The translations under genes and the position numbers were made by a program. Of a DNA stretch of 39,719 nt, positions 19,889 through 31,400 are shown in pieces. The notes beneath the pieces were generated by a model. It was not told the origin of the DNA. It worked only from the letters and a program-made list of their open reading frames with translations, and ran no database searches. The DNA comes from Paramoeba atlantica. Lineage: Eukaryota > Discosea. Position 1 is the first letter of the stretch, and each line of letters starts with the position of its first letter. The stretch lies in NCBI GenBank assembly GCA_977017575.1, contig CDRNVI010000165.1:1-39719 (forward strand), read 5' to 3'.

Positions 19889-21505
19889 CTTTTTTTTTTT
19901 TAAAGTTCAGACACCAGGTGCCATTTATTAGAGTTAAAAAACCATCTCTAGGATGGAAAAGAGGGGGGAAGAAAGGGGGGGGGGAGGGAAGATAAATTAA
20001 GAGTTAGATCCAAAGATCTCTTCAGCATGGGATGCATTGGAGTTTCTTTACCAACTTTAGTTCTCACTAAGGGGTCTGTGTTTGATTGTTTGCCTTCTAA
20101 AACCAGGGAGTGAATTTGGTTTGGAGGTTTCTATGAAGTTAATTACATTCCTTCGAAAATCTTCCTTGATAAAGCTCCTCACCAGATTGCTCTCTTGGGA
20201 CTGATGGAACCATCCTTGGATATCTTTAGTAATTATTACAGGGAGAATTAGAGCATTCTTAAGAGCAGTTTGGGCTGGAAACAAAACATGGGGGGTTGTC
20301 ACTGTGTTTCCTTGGAATTTCCTTACAAAATTCCCTGGGGGGATGGGGAAAGTCTAGTCATGGGTGAGGGGGGAATTGATCCAGTTCCACAGGGTTGAAT
20401 TCAAAATAATCCACTCTTCACTGGTTTCTGCAACATGTTGTGATCTTGGATCCCAATGATGGTCATTCACAGCACATGTTCCATCCTCTTTAGACCAACT
20501 TGCAGCAGTTGCAATTGCATCAGCTCACTTGTTAAGATCTCAGGGTACATAGATGAATTCTATCTCATCAAAGCACATTGCTAACTTACAGATTTCACAA
20601 AGTAGTTCATTCAAGGCATAGTTTTTGATGGCATGGGTTTTGGGTGCAGCCTTGATGAGAATCATACAATCCCCAACAACTTCAATCTCATTCATCATTG
20701 ATCTGGCACATTACATTCCTTTCAAACAGCCTATAAATTCATCAATATTATTGGACCCAAAAGGGATGGTTTCAAACCCACCACAAATCTCTTTCCCTTC
20801 CCTGAAAACTGCAAAGCCCACACCCCCCAGATGAGGGTCTATACAGCCTGAACCGTCATAAAACACTTGAAAGCCTTTAAATTTAAAACTTTCCTTCTCT
20901 TTGGTTCCTTTCTTTGTTTAGGTTCTTGGGGGCCAAGAGAGGATTTTGTTCTTTCTCAAGATTTTTTCGAAGATTTCAGTAGCATACTGGGGTGATTTCA
21001 ATCCTTCCACACACACTGTGAGCCACAAACTCAACAGGGCAACACTCACCACAGAGGTTTCTTGTCTGGTGAGAAAATTTGAGACAAGGCCACACACATT
21101 CTTAGTTTCTTACCAGCTGGGTACATTCAACAAAATACATTTCCTTCCCATTGCTTGGAGGAGGCCCTCAGCCACAGAACATTCCTCCAGAAGATGAGAT
21201 CGTGACTCCTTTTCATGGTGGCAGAGTCAGCAACTTGAGTTTTGGTTTGTGAAGTGAGCCAACTTGTCTCTTGTAGGCAGCCCTCTTATTAGGAACTTAA
21301 TCAAATTCCTCTTAAGTTGGGGCCTAATTGCATGTGCCAAGTTGTACACCACACACTCAGCTCTTCCTTCACCCACATACAGATCTTTGATTTCAATGGG
21401 GATCACTCGAGACATATTGGAATAAGCAACTCAAGTGGCCTGACCAAACACAACTTTGGCAGAGAGGCTTTGGGCTGCAAAAAGGGCATCCTTTCGCATG
21501 GCTCC
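19889..21505 (-). mobile_element. LINE copy E, 5'-truncated, nested in copia fossil
   Basis: A 1.6-kb 3' portion of the LINE: A tail at the left, 3' UTR, ORF2 C-terminal tail, RNase H, zinc-finger region (near 21215-21250) and part of the region between RT and zinc finger. The 5' end lies at the GGAGCCATGCGAAAGG equivalent. It is flanked by AACCAATCACAATC at 19875-19888 and 21506-21519. The frames are broken in several places. It is inserted within the copia fossil between its integrase and reverse transcriptase segments. Confidence 0.92.
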
Positions 21506-23199
21506 AACCAATCACAATCTTGAGCCTAAAACGACTTTCCACCAGTTCGGAGAAGTTCGAGAGTAGTTCCTGTGCCAAACCATCATTACCCCTTGATCTC
21601 ATCTCTGAGATCACAAAGCCTCTGAGCCAAAATCCTTCAAACAAGCAATTGCATCAACTGAATTGGATAAATGGTTAGAAGCTATTAAGAAAGAGTGGTG
21701 GGATGCTTTGATTGAAAAAGAAACCTGGGAAGAGATTGACAAGAAGAAAGTTCCAAATCACCATTGTATTCTTCATCATCCTATCTGGAGATTCAAGAAG
21801 AAGCTCTATGGTCATTACAAAGCGGCCCGATTGTGTTTTGATGGTCGATTCCAAAAAGAAGGAGTTGGGGGTTTTGATGAGACTTTTTCACACCACAGTC
21901 ACATATCTTGAAGTTATTCGCATCATTCTGTCTATTGTTGCACTTGCTTGTGGTTGTTACATTGAGTTGGGAGATGTTTCAAACGCTTTCCTGAATCCCA
22001 AAGTCGACAAAGATGTCTACATGTCAACCCCACCAGAAGGTTTTGAATCTCAAGGGAGGGAAAGTCCCCAAACTAAAGAAGAGCCTCTATGGATTGAAAC
22101 AAGCTCTAAGACTGTGGAATGAAGACATTGATCAATTTCTACAACTGGAGATGAAGTTTAAACAACTCAAACTCAACAAATGTGTGTACTCAAAGGTTGT
22201 ACCTATGGAAGGTTTTGTTATAATTATCCTCTACATTGATGTGATTTACTTGTTTTATCTGTGCTACTAATGAAACAAACATTTGACTTGCTGGAGAAGA
22301 AGTTCAAAATTCAGAGAATGGGCAAACCTGATCAGTATCTTGGCATATGACATGCACTGGTTCTGAAGGATGGATGTGGAATTCATCTTTCTCAAGCGAA
22401 CGTGATCTCCAAACTGCTCGATGCTTTCAAAATGCTGAACCTGAAACCAACCTCAACACCATACAACACTTCTGTATCTCTTTAATTCTGAATGAAGATA
22501 ACAAACCTTTTTTGATGTGAAGAAGTTTCATCAAATTCTTAGCTCTTTGCTGTGGATTGCTCGGAACACTCATTCCTTCTTTCTCGCTATGAGACACAGC
22601 CAAAGGGTGCCTTGAAACATATTCTTCAATTCCTTTGTGGTCAAATGGATTTGGGGATTTCCCTGGGTGCAACAACAAATTCTAAACCTGTTTGTAATGC
22701 TGCATTAGAAATTTACTCTAACTCATCTTTTGCTGATCCTCAATAAAATCTTGGAAGTACCTCTGGATTTGCTCTGCTCTGCTGAATGGATCGCCTGTTG
22801 CTTGAGGCTCAAGAAAACAAACACTCTGACTCCTACCTCTGCAGCTAAGGTTGAATTCATCGCTGCATCTGAAGCAGTCAAGGGTTGTGGCTGAAGTCTT
22901 TAGTGGCTGAGAACAGTTCAACAAACTCTTGGTGAAGACTCAATTCAAAAATTCACACTCGGACTTGATTCTCATGCTGTTGTGGAGTTGATCAAACAAC
23001 ATAGTGCTCCTTTTCATGGAAAGACGAAACACACATTCACATATTCAAGCACAATTTGTTGTTGTATCAGTTGGGTTTCTTTGATGTGTGAAAGTGGATT
23101 CATTCGAACGAAATCAGGCAAATCTATTCACCAAATGAATTGGAAGTAGTAAGTTATTCTGTGGTCTCTCTGCTCAAAGCTTCTCAAGGTGCAGGGGAG

Positions 23200-23247
23200 T
23201 GTTGGAACTAAACAAAACCACCTCTTCTCTTTTCTTGCTCCAACCCT
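23200..23247 (+). repeat. Copia fossil, 3' LTR-like start
   Basis: TGTTGGAACTAAAC follows a purine-rich GGGGAG and matches the start at 18363 for about 48 bp. Beyond this the similarity is lost, so the rest of the 3' LTR is either deleted or replaced. Confidence 0.6.
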
Positions 23248-23250
23248 TGA

Positions 23251-23530
23251 TTCTCCATCATTCTGTGCACAAGAGAAAATGAGCGAAACTGGCGAGAAAA
23301 GAGCGTTTAGGTAACAGAAATCTGCAACAAAAATAAATGGATCATTTTTTGAATTTTTGAAACGTTCCAAAGATCAAAAATGAAAGAACTCTTTGTTGAC
23401 TTTTCGCGAAATGAAACCAAAAAATAAAAATAATTTATTTTTCTTCCCTTTTTCTTTTACTTCCAGCTTTCACAGTTTTTTCCCTCTCAGAACTTCGAAC
23501 TCCCTCTCCTGATTCCCTCTTCCCCTTCCT
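23251..23530. other. Spacer, no gene seen
   Basis: A+T-rich sequence followed by a pyrimidine-rich stretch (23445-23535). Nothing supports a gene. Confidence 0.4.
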
Positions 23531-23534
23531 CCTT

Positions 23535-23650
23535 GTGAAGACAAAGACAAAGATGAAGATGAAGATGAAGACAAAGACAAAGATGAAGACAAAGACAAAG
23601 ACAAAGACAAAGACAAGACAAAAACAAAGATAAAAACAAAGATGAAGACA
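23535..23650. repeat. Hexamer array GACAAA/GATGAA
   Basis: Tandem hexamers of two alternating types, GACAAA and GATGAA, run for about 115 bp in blocks. The strand carries almost no T apart from the GATGAA units. It is probably simple-repeat expansion. Confidence 0.9.
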
Positions 23651-23949
23651 AAAGGGAGGGAGCAGGAGCAGCTCCTGCAGCAGGGCTTTTGCACCCCCAG
23701 CAATTCCAATGGTGGTATCCAACAGATTGTGGTCATAGAGGTGTTTCTCATAAGCAGCCACCATCTTAAACATTCTGAGGAGCAAGTGGGAACTGGACAC
23801 GCAATTTGGTCTTCCGGGTGCTCATTTCGTTGAACCAAGGATTGCACTAACTCTTCTTTCCCTTTGAGGGCCCACAAGTCTCCAAATGATGAGCACAAAG
23901 AAGGCAGAGAAGAGAGGTTGAATTTTGTTGTTTTTTTGTTCGTGGTTTG

Positions 23950-25930
23950 ATCAAAACCAGAAAGTCATCTTTGTAAAACACAACCCCACAGATTGGTCAT
24001 TATATTTCAGGGATTGTGAACGGCCCACAGCTCCTTTTGGGACACTCCATGATCGATCAACAAGAAACCATTTCACCAACTCAAAAAATCCACAGGCAAC
24101 AATGCAAGCATATTCCCAGAGACAAGGGAACCGGATTTTCCATCGAACCAAAGAAAAAACGTTTTCCACAATATTGGTGCCTAGAATGGAAGTCTTGGTC
24201 AATTCAGAGGAGTGGGTTGGGTGTCATCCAAAAAAATCTTTCAGATTCTTCATGGTGGTTATCACTTGTGTGTTAAAAGTTATTTAACACAAAATGCTTC
24301 TTGTTAGGACACCATTTTTTCCATTGTTGAAAAAGGTTCAAAACACTCTCAATCTCTTGGCATTGTGTTCAAACTTCGAAAGGCTATTGTCCGAAACAAC
24401 CTGATAAACATTTCGAATTGCTCACAAATAAAGACACAAGGCAAGGCAAAAGTCCTTTTGTGTTGTCGTGAAGGATATTGATATTTCGGTGTTTTTTGCG
24501 AATGATTCAAGGTCCTCAATGTGGTTGACTAATCACAGTACAGGGGAAATGGCTTGTTTTGTCGGATGGATGAAAGATTTCGAAATCAAAAAAATTTAGC
24601 AACTGACCGTGCTTTTTCCAAATCAAAAAGAGAGCTCTTTCAAACTCAGCAAAAACACAGATAGGCTCATCTCCGTTCTTTTCATCTCATTCTCATCAAA
24701 GATAACACCATCATCACCCTCTTTCTTCTTCTCTTCCTTCTTCACCATTGCACCAGCACTGGGGACTTTCTTCAGCATCATCACCAACCATCATCATCAA
24801 TTGGATAAAACATCCCCTCCAAACTAGTGAATGGGGGGGGATCATTATGGGAACTTCATCACCATCTTCCTCATCACCATCTTCCTCATCACCATCTTCC
24901 TCATCACCAACAGTCAGTGGTACCACCCTTCTTTGATCCATCGATGAGGGGGGAGGGGGGGCGATGGAACAAAGAAGAAGTTTATGCCATCGATTTTTTC
25001 TTCTTCCATTGTTGGGCTTTCAACAGAGAGAGGAGGGAGTTGGTCAATAAAAAAAGAGGAAACTCAAGGCACTTGTTCAAGAGTTGGTTTCTCCCTAACT
25101 TCACAAAATGAATGTAATCGAAGATGTGCAGAATCTTACTCTTCTTTTTTTTAAGATTTGTGAGATACTTGCCCGACCCTTTGAAACCATCCGTTGATGT
25201 CCATGTGACAAAAATCTCTTGTTTTTTTGAGAGCATCTTCGAGTTGTCCCACTTGTTTAAGCAATAATTGCTCTCCAGAAAACCCAACTGTCGGGTAATA
25301 GGCCAGTTTAAGGGGCAGATAGTCCCACAATTTAAGATAAAGAAAAAGTGGTTCACCTTCTTTGCTAAGTCGTTCACATATGCAAAATAATTCGAACTTC
25401 TACTGCTGAAGTTCTCAACTTGAAGAGAAGAAACTCACAATATTTCTGACGCTTGACCAATCAACTGATTTGATGAGCGAAGATAAAAACCAACAACCTT
25501 GACCGAATTTCAATCTCATCAGAAACCAAACCTCCAAGAAATTTCGAATATTCCCAGTCCCCATTCAATTTTCATTCATCCCCAAACATTTTTCGAATTG
25601 CCTCACATTTCAGTGGAAGGTCCTCTTGAGAGTAAGAATCAATTGGGGGAAGAAACTCTTTCATCTTTGTAAGAGAAGGAGCAAAAAGATTGAATTTCAA
25701 GGGGGTTCAATTTCCAAATAGCCACCTTTGTTTCCTTGCCCTTGAAAACCTACTCCTATGAGTGTTCGAATTGTCTTCTTCCCACCAACAAATAAGATGG
25801 AAGAGAAAAAGTAAAGAACATCTGGATTCCATCAGGATTGCTCGACCATCAGGTGCTGCCAATGCCTTCAGTTGTTGCTCAATGAAGGGTGTAATGAAAT
25901 GATTGAAACCAACGATCACCATACTTTTCG
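23950..25930 (-). pseudogene. Decayed coding stretch, transposase-like
   Basis: Open fragments on the minus strand read like parts of one ancient protein. FNHFITPFIEQQLKAL lies near 25900. FVTWTSTDGFKGSGKYL (near 25190) is followed by ILHIFDYIHFVKLGRNQLL (near 25100), which resembles the Asp..His..Lys..ArgAsn segment of P/THAP-like and related transposases. LGTNIVENVFSLVRWKIRF (near 24185) resembles a helical ENxFSxxR segment found in such transposases. Frames shift between pieces and low-complexity insertions separate them (24714-24941). The superfamily is not resolved. An old captured host gene cannot be excluded. Confidence 0.4.
24856..24908. repeat. 15-bp tandem repeat
   Basis: Three perfect copies of TCATCACCATCTTCC (24856-24900) plus half a copy. 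On the minus strand it reads as an Asp/Glu/Gly-rich repeat inside the decayed coding stretch. Confidence 0.93.
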
Positions 25931-26275
25931 TTCGCTCTTTTCACTAAATCGAGGAAAGACTCATTATGATTTAATCCAAACAGCATCCTCATTTTGTTCC
26001 AAATTATCCACAGCCAAATATGTTGTTGGTGATGAATCACGCTCTTCAATTGTTTTTCGGTACAATTTCCCTTTCACAAGTTCTTTGATAAAAAACCTTT
26101 AAAAAACTTTCTAAATCTCTTTTTTTTTTGAAAATAATAAAAAATAAAAAAATAAAATCTCTCTTCTGAAGAAAATAAAATAAAATAAAACCTGAGTTGT
26201 TCACTGGACAAAGCCTTCTCAAGTATGCCAATGAGCATCACAGGAATCACAAAGAAGGTTATACTTCCCATTTGT
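25931..26275. other. A+T-rich spacer upstream of LINE copy F
   Basis: No gene recognised. It contains AAATAAAA-type runs at about 26130-26190. GTTATACTTCCCATTTGT immediately precedes LINE copy F and would be its left target-site sequence, but the matching right copy is gone. Confidence 0.45.
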
Positions 26276-26369
26276 AAAAAAAAAAAAAATCAGGTTGGTT
26301 CAAGGAGACTTTCCTTGCCCAATCTGATTTTCTTTCCTTCACCCGCCGTGTTGGTGAAACCCCGCCTAG

Positions 26370-28427
26370 TTGAGCACTTCAGAGAAATCTGTTATGTCCA
26401 GTGGAAAGAGTACATCCTCTTCCCCTAAGGGCTCCCAGAATGGGTCCCACTCCCCCTTGTATTCGAAGAACGAAAAAAAAAACACAAACCCAAGTGGGAA
26501 TTCTGAAGAATTTCCAATCAAATCGACCTCGAAGAGAGCGCCTGAGGAAGGATGGTGGTTGCGAGTCGAGAAAGAAATACCGAAGACCTTGTCCCATATT
26601 GGAACTGAGGTTAACCCTGTGAAGAACAACGCAATAATTCGCCCCATCTTTGTAATGGGTTCCTTTTGTTTCTATGAAGGAATGCCAAACTATCAGAGAG
26701 CAATGGCCACACTCAACAAAGTCCCTAAGCTGAGAGGGAACTTCCTCTTGCGTGTTATGAAAGGCCACCTCAACGTGGCCACCTTCGACGAAGAAACGCG
26801 CGAACCCCTGGAGAAAGTCATTCTGGAAAATGGTTCCTTCCTCGCAACCGGTTTTGGGAAGCCCTTTGTCTGGAAGAACAACCAGGATTGGAATTTATGG
26901 GGCTTTAAACTCCGTGTCCCCTTTTTAATCAAAGGGGAAGAGTGGATCCAAAGATTGTTTATTGGCGAATCTGCTCTTCCTCGCCATGGATTAAGAGAGG
27001 TGGCTCAGATCAGCGACAATTGTATTGTCATCTTCTATGATGTAATCCCTCTTATTCTGACACGTATTATTGCCAAGCACAGAGGTTCTTTTATTATTAA
27101 CAATGAGTTCCAAGGTAGGATCTCTCTGTGGACCCCTATGAGTCCCTTTCACGAGAAAGTAAATTGCCAAGTGTGTGAGATTTCACACTCAAGGCATTTA
27201 AAATGTGCAAAGGAGATTGTGGACAAGGAGGGAGAGGGAGGAATCATCAAAAAGTTAAATAATGAGACAGACTCTCGGAGGAAATCTCCTTCCCTTCCTG
27301 TGACAATCACGAAATTGAGGGAACAGTCTCATAAAAGATTTATTATTCCTACAGAGTCCTCGACTAATCAAGAGAACCAAGGTACGAATCTCTCTCTGTC
27401 CCAATTTCCCATATTATCAAATCCCAATCAGAGGGCACCACCCTCAATGAAGTCTGCTGACCCTCGTCCCTCATCTACAACCCCGATGGAGGTCGATCAA
27501 AGCACAAACGTGAGGGAAACCGCTCTTCGAGAAGGTTCCTCCAAGGAAAAATCAGCCCCTTCAAGAAGTAATCAACCCAAATCTTCGCTCAAGACTACTA
27601 AACCTCGTAAGGAATCGGCCTCCCAAACTCCGGCCGCATCATCTCGCTTGGGCAGTACATCAGAAACCCCAACAATCCCTCAAAAAGATATGATGGATTT
27701 CCTTGAAGACATTGTTGCTGAAACTGACGCTGAGAGGGGGGTTATTTTAATTGAGGATGAGGACGAGATTTCCCCAGACGTGAGCAGACCTCGATTCTCA
27801 TCCGATCCAATTTCTGGGAGCAAATGGTCGATGACTATCCACGACACTGAAGGGGCTTGGAAAATATTAGATGGGGCGAATTTCCAGTGTGAGTGGGAGA
27901 GGACTGAAGATAGCCTTGGGAAGTTGAAGAGTGAGTTGGAAAAAGGACAGCTTAAATGGGAGTCGAGTTTTGATGCAGACTTCCTTGGCCACATTATTGA
28001 TAGGGTGGTTGAGGAACTGAAATTAAAGCCGAAATCCAGACTGAGGAAGAGGGTGGTGTCGGAAGAAACAGTTGAGGAGAAGGAACCAACTTCTACTGGG
28101 ACCAAACCACTACCTGTAACCAAGAAGCCAGCAAAGAAGAAGAAAAAGAAAAGTAGGGAAGAGGAGAAAGGGAAAGAGGAGATAGAAGAAGAGAAAGATG
28201 AAGAGGAAAAAACAAAGGAAAATGACCGTGATAAGAGTGTCCCCACTGGTGTCCCCGGGAAGGAAAAAGCGACTTTTCCTTTTTCGGAGATCCCCGCCTC
28301 AAACGGTTTCGCGGTTCTTGGAGATTTGCATCAAATAGAATGGGGTGAGACAGTGTTGACGATGGATAGTGCTCGATTCCCTGAGTCAAGCAATGTTTCA
28401 TCCTCCTCATCTTCCCCCCCCTCATAA
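26370..28427 (+). CDS. LINE ORF1 protein (685 aa, putative RNA-binding)
   Basis: Open from ATG 26370 to TAA 28425-28427. The protein starts with a Ser/Lys-rich tail (1-60). A globular part (about 61-265) rich in Trp and hydrophobic residues weakly recalls the N-terminal domain of plant LINE ORF1 proteins. C266-x2-C269-x3-H273-x5-C279 follows, a zinc-knuckle-like motif with H one place from the usual position and a second His at 276. A Pro/Ser-rich linker comes next, and the last third (about 555-640) is extremely Lys/Glu-rich. By analogy with LINE ORF1 proteins it would package element RNA. The start is supported by the leader shared with copy C and by the conserved MSTSEKS. It is the only intact ORF1 in the window. 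Confidence 0.85.
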   Translation: MSTSEKSVMSSGKSTSSSPKGSQNGSHSPLYSKNEKKNTNPSGNSEEFPIKSTSKRAPEEGWWLRVEKEIPKTLSHIGTEVNPVKNNAIIRPIFVMGSFCFYEGMPNYQRAMATLNKVPKLRGNFLLRVMKGHLNVATFDEETREPLEKVILENGSFLATGFGKPFVWKNNQDWNLWGFKLRVPFLIKGEEWIQRLFIGESALPRHGLREVAQISDNCIVIFYDVIPLILTRIIAKHRGSFIINNEFQGRISLWTPMSPFHEKVNCQVCEISHSRHLKCAKEIVDKEGEGGIIKKLNNETDSRRKSPSLPVTITKLREQSHKRFIIPTESSTNQENQGTNLSLSQFPILSNPNQRAPPSMKSADPRPSSTTPMEVDQSTNVRETALREGSSKEKSAPSRSNQPKSSLKTTKPRKESASQTPAASSRLGSTSETPTIPQKDMMDFLEDIVAETDAERGVILIEDEDEISPDVSRPRFSSDPISGSKWSMTIHDTEGAWKILDGANFQCEWERTEDSLGKLKSELEKGQLKWESSFDADFLGHIIDRVVEELKLKPKSRLRKRVVSEETVEEKEPTSTGTKPLPVTKKPAKKKKKKSREEEKGKEEIEEEKDEEEKTKENDRDKSVPTGVPGKEKATFPFSEIPASNGFAVLGDLHQIEWGETVLTMDSARFPESSNVSSSSSSPPS

Positions 28428-28438
28428 AGGAAAGAATG
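28425..28438 (+). promoter_or_regulatory. ORF1 stop / ORF2 start junction
   Basis: TAA (28425-28427), then GGAAAGA and ATG at 28436, gives only 8 nt between cistrons. Such spacing in two-ORF LINEs fits reinitiation after termination on one bicistronic transcript. No alternative upstream start for ORF2 is needed. This is inferred from spacing only. Confidence 0.55.
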
Positions 28439-31400
28439 AAAGGAAAGAAAAACAACAACAATCTAAAATCTTTCTTTCCATCACTGAAGGACCCTTGTGC
28501 TTCCTCTGACTCTTCCGTTATTGATCTTCGTCAAAAAACAAACCTTGCCTCCCCAACCCCTCAAGCACCTGACTTGGTGTCCCAACCCCCTTCATCTTCT
28601 TTCCTCCCTCCCTTCCCTGCGCCGCCGCTTCCAAACCTGTATCAGTATAACAAATTCCCAGACATGAGGATTTTATCATGGAACATCAATGGTGTTCACA
28701 ATGATGAAAAACTCAACCTTTGCCGTAGAATGGCTGCAAGTTGCCGTCCTCTGTTTATTTTGCTTCAAGAAACCCATGCCGCATCTGAAAAAGATCTCGA
28801 TCATCTCAAGAATTGTTTGAGGAAATATTTGTGGTTCAAAGACCCCTTCTCGGAACGGAAGCGGGGCCTTGCCATTGGAGTCAGAAGAATGGAAGGCCTC
28901 CATGATATAGAACCATACCCAATTGAAAGCTCTGAGAGTGGTTTGTTTGGACTGAGAACCAAGATTTTCAATACTGAATATGCTGTGATGAATGTCTACC
29001 GTCATTGCGATCTGAAACTTCCCTTTATGCAAGACCAAATTGGAAAGTTCTTCTCCAAAGATGGACTGAACGTTCTGGGAGGTGACTTCAACTGGGATCT
29101 TAACGAAACCCCTTTTAAAGAGCTCGCAGAATCCTCTGAATCTTGGAATCTATCAAGACTGGGGTGGTCAGAACCAACCCATTTCCAAGGACGATGTATC
29201 GATCATGTCTTTATTCCCTCGAACGCTCCTAGCGAAAGGATTTTTGTTAACGCGATCCCTTCAGGCTTTAAGGACCATGCGATGATCGTAGGTGGAACTA
29301 GTATCAAAGAATGGGAGTTGAAATCTAACAAGAAGAGAATCCCTGAATACCTCATTAAAGATCCTAAATTTATTAATGCCCTCATTAATGAAGTTGGGGA
29401 CTATGTGGAAGGTGATCCTGTCAGTTGTCTTACTAAACTCAAGGAGAAGGCGTGGGAATTAGTCCCTCTATGGAAAGACAAAGGGAAAGAAGCTCACCTT
29501 TTCAAAGAACTATGGAAACTCCAGACAATCATCAAACGCCTTGCAAAAACCAGGATTTTAAGGAAAACTTCAGCCATACACTCTTTCTCTTCGTTGGAAC
29601 TCGAACTTCTTCATACAGCTGCGATAGGATGGAATGGCTCTCGAGATGACAAGAAATGGAGAATCAAAGCTATTCCTAGAATGATCAAAGCTGGGATGGA
29701 TCGAACTGCAGTTCTCGAACAACAACTCGGAATTTTTGTGGATGAACACCCCTCGCGCCCTGGTCGTAAATCTTCTCCCCATGTTAAAGGTGTAATTGTA
29801 GATGGAGTGATCTCTCGTGATGATAATGTGGTTAAAAAAGCAATTAAGGACTTTTGGGAGAGCCTTCTCAGTACAGAAAGACCATATAACAAGGATTCTC
29901 TCGACGAACTGATTGCTGACCATCATCCTCGCTTTCCCCCAGTTGAGAGACATGATGTTGACAGGAAGAAAGTTGATAAACTTCTTCAGAGAACCAATAA
30001 CACCAGTGCAGGACCCGATGGTATCCCTTTCTCTTTATATAAGGCGACACAAGAAAAGTATTTTGACATGTGGGTGGAATTAATTCAACAAGCGGGTGAG
30101 ATTATGGAGTTCCCCCCCTCTTTTGGTGAGAGCCAACTCTGTTTGATTCCCAAAGTCGAGAATATCCCCCGCCCTGACCAATTTCGACCAATCAGTGTTA
30201 CCAATTCAGATTATCGGATTGTGATGAGATATTGGGCAAAATGGCTGATGGAGATTGCAAGTGGAGTAATTTCTAAAGAACAGCATGCGATGTTTAAGGG
30301 GAGGTCAATTGACGAAGCAGTGGAATCAGTGTATGACTCTTTCTACAAAGCTCTGGCAGAAGGGAAAGACATGACCCTCCTCCAAACAGACTTTTGCAAG
30401 GCATATGATTATGTGAATCGTGATGCACTTCTTCATATTCTCAAAGGTTTGAATGCCCCCCCTCAAGCGATCTATGTTGTTGAGAAGGTGCTTCGAGAAT
30501 CTGTAACCTGGCTGCCGAATATTGGTGGATCCAAGAGGGGAGGCAACAATGATTCAATCCAAAGTCGAACTGGTGTTAGACAAGGATGCCCAATCTCCCC
30601 CCTTCTGTTTGTAATCGTGTTTGACATCCTCCTGGTGAGCTTGAAGAAGGAATACAACCCCCAAGACCTATCAGGCTTTATGGATGACTTGGGGATGGTG
30701 ATTCAGAAAGCTGAAACCATCAATTCTCTCACTCCAACCTTCAAGAAATATGAAGAAGCGACTGGAGCTAAACTGAATTTTAATAAGTGCTTTGTCCTCT
30801 CAACTGAGTCTTTCAAACCTGTAGGCCCCTGGGCTGAGATGGCAAGATCCAATTACTGTGGTGATGAAACTGTATACCTGGGAGTGAGGTTGAGTAAACG
30901 GTTATCTCCTCTTAAGGATTGGGAGAAAGTGATCCTAAAGATGAAGAAAGTTGGAGCAGCAATCAAAAAAAGGGGTGGCAATTTTCGCTCAAGAGTAAGG
31001 ATGGTCAATACCTATCTAACTCCATGCATGGGATATTTAGCGAGATTCAAACTGATTCCAAAATCTGTCGCCTCCTTGATGTGGAAGTCCATCCGCTCAG
31101 CTCTGGGTGCCTATGCCAACACAAAAACCTCCATTCTTACCTCATGCTATCCTCCCTTAGACTCAAACCCCCAACTGCGCCATCCAATTGTTTTTAACTG
31201 GGCCCTCCTCACTTCTTGTCTACCAATGAGGAGCGATTATCGGAGTCCTCTTTCCATTGGAGCCATGCAAAAGGATGCCCTTTTTGCAGCCCAAAGCCTC
31301 TCTACCAAAGTTGTGTTTGGTCAGGCCACTCAAGTTGCTTATTCCAATATGTCTCAAGTGATCCCCATTGAAATCAAAGATCTGTATGTGGGTGAAGGAA

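Larger units (their letters stand above)
18363..23250 (+). mobile_element. Ty1/copia-type LTR retrotransposon fossil, broken
   Basis: A decayed copia-family element in plus orientation. Parts seen in order: an LTR-like start TGTTGGGAACC at 18363; a gag-like segment (RPNYSIW region near 19115); an integrase-core segment (19372-19560); reverse transcriptase (about 21660-22320); RNase H (about 22600-23100); a purine-rich stretch GCAGGGGAG just before a second LTR-like start, TGTTGGAAC, at 23200. It contains SINE S2 and LINE copy E as later insertions. It is clearly dead, with well over five interruptions, and looks old: the two LTR-like ends resemble each other for only about 50 bp. Confidence 0.82.
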
